14,671 bases of DNA, from the NCBI GenBank assembly GCA_017353825.1, contig JAFMSC010000052.1, positions 1 through 14,671 on the forward strand, in the 5' to 3' direction. Under the pieces are notes generated by a model. That model made no database searches, was not told the DNA's origin, and saw nothing but the letters and a program-made list of their open reading frames with translations. This document shows, one piece after another, positions 8,624-14,671 of the stretch. The stretch is from Hyphomicrobiaceae bacterium (GTDB lineage Bacteria; Pseudomonadota; Alphaproteobacteria; Rhizobiales; Hyphomicrobiaceae). The position numbers were made by a program, and so were the translations under genes. Positions within the stretch are counted from its first letter, which is position 1, and each line of letters begins with the position of its first letter.

Positions 8624-9745
8624 ATGCCTATCGGGAGTGATTCGCTTGCTGCGGCGCCCCAACGCTTCGGCGCGGAGCCGCTGGCCATCACATGGAAACA
8701 GCAATCGGGGCTGATCGGACTCAGCATCGTCAACTTCATCCTCCGAATTCTGACACTCGGCATCTACCACTTCTGGGGCAAGACCGAAGTCCGCCGCCGC
8801 ATCTGGTCGGCGATCCGGCTCAACGGCGAGCCGCTTGAGTACACCGGCACCGGCATGGAGCTGTTCGTCGGGTTCCTGGTGGTGCTCTTCGGCGTCTTTC
8901 TGCCGTTCCTGCTGGTGGGAGGCGTGCTGGTTTATGCCTATGGACAACAATCGGGAGTGGTGAGGGCCTACTACGTGCTGGCCTACGTCGTCTTCTTCTT
9001 CCTGATCGGCGTGGCAATCCATCGGGCGCTGCGCTACCGGCTCGCCCGCACGCGCTGGCGTGGCATCCGCGGCGCCCTCGAGGGCAGCTCGCTGCGGTTT
9101 GCCTGGACCTACTTGTGGACGGCTGTGCTGATCCCGTTCACGCTCTTCTGGATCATCCCATGGCGCGCGACCAAGCTGCAGGGCCTGCTCAGCAATGACA
9201 TGCGCTTCGGCAACCGGCCGTTTCGCTTCATGGCCCGCTCCGGACCGCTCTATGGTCGCTTCGCCATCGCCTGGATCGGCACCATCGTGCTTTTTCTGGC
9301 AATGAGCGCGGGCGTGGGCCTCTCGATTTATTTGGTGGCTCCGCCCGCGGCAGTGCCCGGCCAGCCCCCCACTGTTAGCCCCGGGGCCGCGTTGGCGATC
9401 GTGCCGGTGATCGTGGTCTTTTACCTGCTGTTCGGACTAATCGTCGCCTGGTACCAGGCGGGTGTTTTCAATCACTTTGCCGCGCACACCTCCTACGAGG
9501 GCGCCACCTTCCGCGGCAAAGCGACGGCTTGGAGCCTGATCTGGCTCGTGATCAGCAACATGCTGATCATGCTGGTCACGTTCGGCCTGCTGGCCCCCGT
9601 GGCGCAGGCGCGGGCCGTGCGCTACATGGTGGACCGGCTGGGCATCGACGGCGCGGTCCCGGTCACCGACATCATGCAGCGTGCCGAGGACCCCATGCGG
9701 CGCGGGGAAGGGCTCTCGCAGGTCTTCGATGTCGACGCCTTTTAG
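8624..9745 (+). CDS. DUF898 / YjgN-family inner-membrane protein
   Basis: This 373-residue polytopic membrane protein has about seven hydrophobic segments (near 28-50, 79-105, 114-136, 157-178, 211-237, 260-285 and 310-330). The DUF898 hallmark LTLGIYHFWGKTEVRRRIW (44-61) is present. A second related block (about 150-205) reads LRFAWTYLW and later RATKLQGLLSNDMRFGNRPF. Length is close to that of E. coli YjgN. The biochemical role of the family is unknown. The gene overlaps the following M48 peptidase gene by 17 bases, so the two are probably translationally coupled and act together at the membrane. The YjgN-M48 pairing is also known from other proteobacteria. A strong ribosome-binding site precedes ATG 8624. 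Confidence 0.9.
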   Translation: MPIGSDSLAAAPQRFGAEPLAITWKQQSGLIGLSIVNFILRILTLGIYHFWGKTEVRRRIWSAIRLNGEPLEYTGTGMELFVGFLVVLFGVFLPFLLVGGVLVYAYGQQSGVVRAYYVLAYVVFFFLIGVAIHRALRYRLARTRWRGIRGALEGSSLRFAWTYLWTAVLIPFTLFWIIPWRATKLQGLLSNDMRFGNRPFRFMARSGPLYGRFAIAWIGTIVLFLAMSAGVGLSIYLVAPPAAVPGQPPTVSPGAALAIVPVIVVFYLLFGLIVAWYQAGVFNHFAAHTSYEGATFRGKATAWSLIWLVISNMLIMLVTFGLLAPVAQARAVRYMVDRLGIDGAVPVTDIMQRAEDPMRRGEGLSQVFDVDAF

Positions 9746-10835
9746 GACCATCGTTGACACTTATGAGGGTCGCTTCAGTGACGGGCGAACGGCTGCTGGG
9801 CTGCCCGCGACCGTGCGCCTCGTCTCGCAGGGCCTGGAGATCGCGCCGGGCGCCGGGCAGGTGCCGTTTGTGTGGTCCTACCGCGATCTTGCCGCAGCGA
9901 CGCCCATCGGCCGGCGCGCGGGCGACGTGCTGCTCAGCTGTGCGGTGACGCCGGGCGCCACCCTGTTCGTCTCCGACCAAGCCTTCGTGGCGGCGCTTGC
10001 CGATAAAGCCTCGCATCTGACCACGGTATCGCAGCGCTGGCGCTTCGCGCGGCCGCTGTTGGCCGTGTGCGCCCTGTTCGCCCTGGCGGTGGCCGCCTTG
10101 TGGGTTGCCGATGTGAGCCCGGCGCGCGGTCTCGCCGGGCTACTGCCCATGGAACTGCGCCGGTCGCTGGGTCGCCAGGTGGTGCGGTCGATGAGCCAGG
10201 GCCGTGGGACCTGCGACACGCCCGAGGGGAGGGCCGCGCTCGGTCGGCTGACGGAGCGACTGGCGGTGGCAACCGGCGGCAAGCGCTTCGACATCCGCGT
10301 GCTGAACTGGAGCCTGGTCAACGCGTTCGCCGCGCCCGGCGAACAGATCGTCCTCACGCGCGGCCTCATCGAGCAGGCCATAGGCCCGGACGAGGTGGCC
10401 GGCGTGCTGGCACACGAGATGGGACACGGGCTCGAGCTGCATCCCGAGACCGCCATCATCCGGGTGGTCGGGCTCAGCGCCGCCGTGGAGCTGATGCTTG
10501 GCGGCAACGGCGGGGCGCTCGCCAACATCGGTCTCGTCCTCACACAGCTCGGCTACTCGCGCGCCGCCGAGCGCGAAGCGGACGCGCACGCGCTCAGGAT
10601 CCTGGAGACGGCGCACATCTCCCTCCAGGGGTTTGCGGGCTTCTTCAAGCGTGTCGAGGATCGCGAGCGCGGCTCGGTGATCGGCGAGATCGGCCTCCTG
10701 CGCACGCACCCGTTCTCGGCCGAACGTGCCAGGCTTGCCGAGCAGCGGCCGGCCTATCCCGCTACACCCGCCCTCACCGACGACGACTGGCGCGCCCTGC
10801 GCGGCATCTGCGGCAACCAGCCCATGCACCCATGA
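9729..10835 (+). CDS. M48-family membrane-anchored zinc metallopeptidase
   Basis: This 368-residue peptidase has an N-terminal beta-rich module (about 8-95, with YEGRFSDGR and LPATVRLVSQGLEI), one membrane segment (about 106-127) and an M48 catalytic domain. The zinc motif HEMGH lies at 229-233, with E230 as general base. The third metal ligand is probably E281 in EREAD (281-285). Downstream RTHPFSAERARL is the conserved HPxxxxR-type tail of BepA/Oma1-like M48 proteins. Unlike BepA, it seems anchored by an internal helix and shows no TPR domain. ATG 9729 was chosen because GCAGG lies just upstream and because it begins MSTPFRTIVDTYEGRF; an in-frame ATG at 9681 would add 16 arginine-rich residues inside the DUF898 gene. 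Likely role is envelope protein quality control with the coupled DUF898 protein, which is inference. Confidence 0.9.
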   Translation: MSTPFRTIVDTYEGRFSDGRTAAGLPATVRLVSQGLEIAPGAGQVPFVWSYRDLAAATPIGRRAGDVLLSCAVTPGATLFVSDQAFVAALADKASHLTTVSQRWRFARPLLAVCALFALAVAALWVADVSPARGLAGLLPMELRRSLGRQVVRSMSQGRGTCDTPEGRAALGRLTERLAVATGGKRFDIRVLNWSLVNAFAAPGEQIVLTRGLIEQAIGPDEVAGVLAHEMGHGLELHPETAIIRVVGLSAAVELMLGGNGGALANIGLVLTQLGYSRAAEREADAHALRILETAHISLQGFAGFFKRVEDRERGSVIGEIGLLRTHPFSAERARLAEQRPAYPATPALTDDDWRALRGICGNQPMHP

Positions 10836-10939
10836 GGTGCTTTCGGTCGGAAGGGCGATAGCCCGTGCGTTAGATTGGCGTGTCCGGCGCCCGCCTGTGC
10901 TGCTTTATGCGCTTCGCGCTCGTCTAATCTTAACCCAGC
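10836..10939. other. Convergent intergenic gap between the M48 peptidase gene and valS
   Basis: Two converging genes end here with 104 bases between them. A small stem GGGC-GATA-GCCC (10854-10865) is the only hairpin seen, and it has no T-run. No strong bidirectional terminator is visible and no gene is evident. Confidence 0.4.
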
Positions 10940-13834
10940 CTAGATGACCTCCACCCGCTTCAGGGCGGCCTTGAGCTTTTTCACGGTGGCCTCGAAGGCG
11001 GCCTTGCGCTCGCGGTTCTCCTCGACCACCTCGGGCGGGGCCTTGGCGACGAAGTCGGCGTTGCCAAGCTTGGCGTCGACCTTGGCGATCTCGGCCCGTT
11101 CCTTGGCGATCTGGCCCTCCAGGCGGGCGCGCTCGGCATCCATGTCGATAATGCCGGCCAAGGGGAGGGCCGCCGTCATGTCGGAGAGCACGATTTGCGC
11201 CGCTCCCTTGGGCGGGGTCTTGGCGAACGCGATGGTCTCGATGCGCGCCAGCCGCTTGATGGTCTCCTCGTAGCGGCCGGCGCGGGCGCGCGCGGCCTTG
11301 CCGGCGCCCACCAAGACCAACGGGAGCTTGGCGCCGCCGGGCACGTTCATCTCCGAGCGCACCGAGCGCACCTCGCTGACGAGCGCGATCAGCCAGCCGA
11401 TCTCCGCGTCCGCCTCCCTGTCGGCGAGGCCCTCGAATGTTGGCCAGGCGCTGAGGCACAAGAGCCCGTCGCCTGCGGCCCGCGCCCGATCGCGGCGGCC
11501 CCACAGCTCTTCGGTGATGAAGGGCATGAAGGGGTGCAGCAACTTCAGGATCTGGTCGAGCGCCCAGGCGGTCGCTGCGCGCGTCTCGGCCTTGGCGGCT
11601 TCGTCGTCGCCGTCCAGCACCGGCTTGGTCAGCTCCAGGTACCAGTCGCAGAAGGTGCCCCAAGTGAAGTCGTAGACGGCGCCCGCCGCCTCGTTGAATT
11701 TGTAGGCCTTGATGCCGGCGGTGACGGCTGCGGCGGTGCGCTCCACCTCGCCGGCGATCCAGCCGTTCACGGTCTCCTTCACACCTTTGGGGTCGAAGGT
11801 CGCATCCCCGATGCAGCCGTTGAGTTCGGCGAAGCGGGTGGCGTTCCAGAGCTTGGTGGCGAAGTTGCGGTTGCCTTCCACCGCCTTGATCGAGAGCTTG
11901 ATGTCGCGCCCCTGCGCGGCCATGGCGGCCAGCGTGAAGCGAAGCGCGTCGGCGCCGTAGGCGGCGATGCCGTTGGGGTAGTCCTTGCGGGTCTCCCTCG
12001 TGATGCGGGCGGCGTCCTTCTTGTCCATGAGCCCATCGACGCGCTTTTGGATCAGCCGGTCGAGCTCGATGCCGTCGATGATGTCGAGGGGGTCCATGAC
12101 GTTGCCTCTGGTCTTGGACATCTTCTGCCCCTTCTCGTCGCGCACCAGGGCGTGGATGTAGACGTGGTGGAAGGGGATCTCCTTCATGAAGTGGAGCCCC
12201 ATCATCAGCATGCGTGCAACCCAGAAGAAGATGATGTCGAAGCCGGTGACCAACACGCTCGTCGGATAGAACCGCTTCACCTCTGGGGTCTGGTCCGGCC
12301 AGCCCAGCGTGGAGAACGGCCAAAGCGCCGAGGAGAACCAGGTGTCCAGCACATCGGGATCGCGCTCCAGCGCCACGTTCTTCTTGTAGTGGGCCATCGC
12401 CTGCTTGGCGGCACCGGCCTCGTTGAGAGCGACGAACACCTTGCCGTCGGGGCCGTACCACGCCGGGATCTGATGGCCCCACCAGATCTGGCGCGAGATG
12501 CACCATGGCTCGATGTTGCGCATCCACTCGAAGTAGGTCTTTTCCCAGTTCTCCGGGATGAACCTGGTCTCGCCGCTCTCGACCACGGTGATGGCGCGCC
12601 TCGCCAGCTCGGCGGCGTTCACGTACCACTGGTCGGTGAGCCACGGCTCGATGATGGCGCCGCCGCGCTGCGCGTGCGGGACGGCGTGGCTCGTGGGCTC
12701 TATCCTTTCGAGCAGGCCGGCCGCCTCCAGATCTGCCACCACCTGTTTGCGAGCGACGAAGCGGTCGAGCCCGCGGTATTTCTCGGGCACGTTCTCATTG
12801 AGCTGCGCCTTGGCGTCGAGAATGTTGATCAGTCCGATCTCGGAGTGGCGCTTGTAGACCTTATAGTCGTTGAAATCGTGCGCCGGCGTGATCTTGACAG
12901 CGCCTGAACCCTTCTCGGGGTCGGCGTAGTCGTCCGCGACAATTGGGATTTTGCGACCAACCAGGGGCAGCGTCACCGTCTTGCCGACAACATGCTTGTA
13001 GCGTTCATCGTCCGGGTGCACCGCGACCGCCGTGTCGCCCAACATGGTCTCGGGCCGCGTGGTACCGACCGTCAGAAACGTCGACGGGTCGTCAGGAGCA
13101 TACGCAATGCCGCTCAACGAATACCGGAAATAATACATATGCCCGTTGGGATCGCGATCGAGCACCTTCGCGAGGGCCGCCGAATTGAACGGCACCGGAT
13201 TGGCGTCCTTATCCTTCTGACCGCGCGCCCATTTGAAGCTCCCGGTGTGCTCGATATCGTCGACCTCGAGGTTGGACAGCGCGCTCTGGAAGTCCGGATC
13301 CCAGTTGACCAGCCGGTTATCCTTGTAGATCAGGCCCTCGTTATAGAGGTCGACGAACACCTTAAGCACGGCCCTGGACAGGCCCTCGTCCATGGTGAAG
13401 CGTTCGCGCGACCAGTCGCAGGAGGCGCCAAGCCGCCTGAGCTGATTGCCGATGGTACCGCCGCTCTCAGCCTTCCAGGCCCATATCCGCTCGATGAACC
13501 TCGCGCGCCCGAGCTGGTGGCGCCCGGGTTCCTGCCGCTCCATCAGCTGGCGTTCCACCACCATCTGAGTGGCGATGCCGGCGTGGTCCGTGCCCGGCTG
13601 CCACAGCACGTCCTTGCCGCGCATTCGCTCGAACCGGCACAGCACGTCCTGCAGCGTGTTGTTGAGGGCGTGGCCCATGTGCAGCGAGCCCGTCACGTTC
13701 GGCGGCGGGATGGCGATCGAGTAGGGCTCGGCGTTGGCGCGCTCGGGCCGGCCGGCCTTGAAGGCCGCGGCCTCAGTCCAGCGGGCGAGGATGCGCGCCT
13801 CGATGGCGGCGGGGTCGTAGGTCTTATCGAGCAT
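10940..13834 (-). CDS. valS: Valyl-tRNA synthetase
   Basis: This 964-residue class Ia aminoacyl-tRNA synthetase charges tRNA-Val in the cytoplasm. The ATP-binding HIGH motif appears as HMGH (52-55) in PPPNVTGSLHMGHALN. The KMSKS loop is KMSKT (571-575), followed by RGN. The CP1 editing domain, which removes mischarged threonine, is recognisable from VGTTRPETMLGDTAVAVHPD. WCISRQIWWGHQIPAWYG precedes the catalytic second half. The last 75 or so residues form the charged ValRS coiled-coil arm (ERARLEGQIAKERAEIAKVD) and end at KRVEVI. Length is normal or slightly long for the family, and no frame disruption was seen. ATG 13834 gives MLDKTYDPAAIEARI, a standard alphaproteobacterial ValRS beginning, although its ribosome-binding site is weak. 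It lies 78 bases downstream of popZ on the same strand and is likely co-transcribed with it. Confidence 0.98.
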   Translation of the reverse strand: MLDKTYDPAAIEARILARWTEAAAFKAGRPERANAEPYSIAIPPPNVTGSLHMGHALNNTLQDVLCRFERMRGKDVLWQPGTDHAGIATQMVVERQLMERQEPGRHQLGRARFIERIWAWKAESGGTIGNQLRRLGASCDWSRERFTMDEGLSRAVLKVFVDLYNEGLIYKDNRLVNWDPDFQSALSNLEVDDIEHTGSFKWARGQKDKDANPVPFNSAALAKVLDRDPNGHMYYFRYSLSGIAYAPDDPSTFLTVGTTRPETMLGDTAVAVHPDDERYKHVVGKTVTLPLVGRKIPIVADDYADPEKGSGAVKITPAHDFNDYKVYKRHSEIGLINILDAKAQLNENVPEKYRGLDRFVARKQVVADLEAAGLLERIEPTSHAVPHAQRGGAIIEPWLTDQWYVNAAELARRAITVVESGETRFIPENWEKTYFEWMRNIEPWCISRQIWWGHQIPAWYGPDGKVFVALNEAGAAKQAMAHYKKNVALERDPDVLDTWFSSALWPFSTLGWPDQTPEVKRFYPTSVLVTGFDIIFFWVARMLMMGLHFMKEIPFHHVYIHALVRDEKGQKMSKTRGNVMDPLDIIDGIELDRLIQKRVDGLMDKKDAARITRETRKDYPNGIAAYGADALRFTLAAMAAQGRDIKLSIKAVEGNRNFATKLWNATRFAELNGCIGDATFDPKGVKETVNGWIAGEVERTAAAVTAGIKAYKFNEAAGAVYDFTWGTFCDWYLELTKPVLDGDDEAAKAETRAATAWALDQILKLLHPFMPFITEELWGRRDRARAAGDGLLCLSAWPTFEGLADREADAEIGWLIALVSEVRSVRSEMNVPGGAKLPLVLVGAGKAARARAGRYEETIKRLARIETIAFAKTPPKGAAQIVLSDMTAALPLAGIIDMDAERARLEGQIAKERAEIAKVDAKLGNADFVAKAPPEVVEENRERKAAFEATVKKLKAALKRVEVI

Positions 13835-13912
13835 GAAATCGCCGTCGCATGACGCGAGTTGAACGGTGAGGACGGAGGATGGTCGGCTCCTTACGCCTCG
13901 GCCCGCCCGACT

Positions 13913-14671
13913 TCAAGGCTTCTTGGGGTCGCGCTTGGCCATCAGCTCGGCTTCTGCCCTGAGCGCGGCAGAGACCAGGCGCGGCATGTTCTCGTCGAGC
14001 CAGCGGCGTAGTAACGGGCGCAAGAGCTCGGCCACCATCGCCTCCAGTCCGGGCAATGCCAGGACTTGCGGCGGGTTATCGGGGGCCGCAGGCCGCCCAT
14101 CCATCGCCGCAATCCCGCCGTCCGCGGCGGGGCGGTCCAAGAGCTCGGCCGCCTTGCGGTTGGGCCCCCCGCCTGGCACTGCGCCGGCGTCGGCATGCAT
14201 ACCGGGCAGGTCGTGCGGTCCCAGGCCCGCCGCCGCCCAGGGCGCAGGGCTCATCGCGGGGCTGGTGACGGGACCGTGCAGCTGATCGCCAGCAAGTCCG
14301 TAGGCGGTGGGTGGCGGGGGACTTACAGCGGGCATCAGCTCAGGCGCCGGCACCACCTCCACCTTGGTCCCCTCTGTGCTCGATCCGAAGAACGGCGGCA
14401 AGGGGCCACGCACGGTCTCGGTTCGGATTGGCTTTGCCTCCGCGGCGGATTGCACGCTGGGTTGCCCAGTGGATTGGCCAGTGGATTGTCCAGTGGATTG
14501 CCCAGTGGGCGCACGCGGAGCGGGCGGCTGCCCGTCCTTCCCGTCGGCGGCCGCATCGCTTCGGCCGAGGAACCACAACGCATCCTCCGGCGCCCGAGCT
14601 GGCCCAGCTGCCGCCACGAGGGGCGCCGGAGCAGGCGGGAGAGGATCCTTGAGCGGGCGCGCAGCCACGTC
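13913..14671 (-). CDS. popZ: PopZ-type polar organizing protein, DUF2497 C-terminus (5' partial)
   Basis: The C-terminal 252 residues of a PopZ-like protein are present. PopZ self-assembles into a condensate at the cell pole that anchors the ParB-parS centromere and recruits polar regulators. The last 45 or so residues, PGLEAMVAELLRPLLRRWLD then ENMPRLVSAALRAEAELMA, are the DUF2497 helices that drive oligomerisation. Everything before that is a long, proline/alanine/glycine-rich, apparently disordered linker with a TGQS repeat. The N-terminal helix that binds client proteins is not in the window. GTG 14668 is in frame but the frame stays open to the edge, so the true start lies beyond it. The linker alone is already longer than the whole 177-residue Caulobacter protein. 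Its position directly upstream of valS is the typical alphaproteobacterial arrangement and supports the call. Confidence 0.88.
   Translation of the reverse strand, partial: DVAARPLKDPLPPAPAPLVAAAGPARAPEDALWFLGRSDAAADGKDGQPPAPRAPTGQSTGQSTGQSTGQPSVQSAAEAKPIRTETVRGPLPPFFGSSTEGTKVEVVPAPELMPAVSPPPPTAYGLAGDQLHGPVTSPAMSPAPWAAAGLGPHDLPGMHADAGAVPGGGPNRKAAELLDRPAADGGIAAMDGRPAAPDNPPQVLALPGLEAMVAELLRPLLRRWLDENMPRLVSAALRAEAELMAKRDPKKP
14464..14511. repeat. 12-bp tandem repeat encoding TGQS in the PopZ linker
   Basis: Three clear units of G(C/G/T)CCAGTGGATT (14464-14475, 14476-14487, 14488-14499) and a diverged fourth (14500-14511) encode TGQSTGQSTGQSTGQP on the minus strand. The tract lies in the disordered linker, where length changes in steps of four residues would be tolerated. 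Confidence 0.88.

Noticed and set aside
10854..10865. GGGC-GATA-GCCC as an intrinsic terminator between the M48 gene and valS
   Set aside because: A four-base stem with no T-run is too weak to call.
12110..12124. KMSKT instead of KMSKS in ValRS
   Set aside because: The serine-to-threonine variant followed by RGN is common in valyl-tRNA synthetases.
10905..13852. Long open frames overlapping valS on both strands (10905-12644 minus, 11195-12907 plus, 12992-13852 plus)
   Set aside because: ValRS is unambiguous over the whole interval. These frames are arginine- or valine/leucine-rich shadows without motifs.

Overview
The window is a GC-rich bacterial chromosome segment, most likely from an alphaproteobacterium of the Hyphomicrobiales or a nearby order. 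The strongest marker is the right end. There a PopZ-type polar organizing protein (C-terminal DUF2497 domain) lies directly upstream of, and co-oriented with, valyl-tRNA synthetase, an arrangement characteristic of alphaproteobacteria. The ExoR-like Sel1-repeat protein, the TAXI-type TRAP receptor remnant and the dimethylglycine/sarcosine dehydrogenase-like enzyme fit the same group. The assignment is inferred from gene content, not from a search.

Layout, left to right. (1) 1-2023, plus strand: a large FAD/folate oxidoreductase cut by the left edge. (2) 2047 to about 2584, minus strand: a decayed TAXI receptor gene that has lost its N-terminal half and carries two frame lesions. (3) 2711-5871, plus strand: a two-gene ABC transporter operon. 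The ATPase stop overlaps the start of a polytopic protein that fuses an ABC-2/EcsB-like permease to a complete CPBP (Rce1-like) intramembrane protease domain. (4) 5981-6766, plus strand: a short-chain dehydrogenase. (5) 6814-8064, minus strand: an envelope-targeted Sel1/TPR protein resembling ExoR, with three in-frame tandem-repeat tracts. (6) 8065-8623: a 559-base divergent intergenic region with an 11-bp tandem repeat. (7) 8624-10835, plus strand: a DUF898/YjgN-type membrane protein overlapping an M48 zinc metallopeptidase gene. (8) 10940-13834, minus strand: valS. (9) 13913-14671, minus strand: the C-terminal part of popZ, cut by the right edge.

Two plus-strand pairs look translationally coupled: ATPase with permease-protease, and DUF898 with M48 peptidase. 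Both pairs put a membrane protein and a protease in one unit, so the middle of the window leans towards envelope protein or peptide handling. Nothing here proves that the two pairs work together. valS and popZ are housekeeping and cell-pole functions. The most interesting candidate system is the ATPase plus permease-CPBP fusion. It physically joins an exporter to an intramembrane protease, two activities linked only as separate proteins in the Gram-positive EcsAB/RasP and PptAB/Eep systems. No tRNA, rRNA, CRISPR array, insertion sequence or prophage gene was found.
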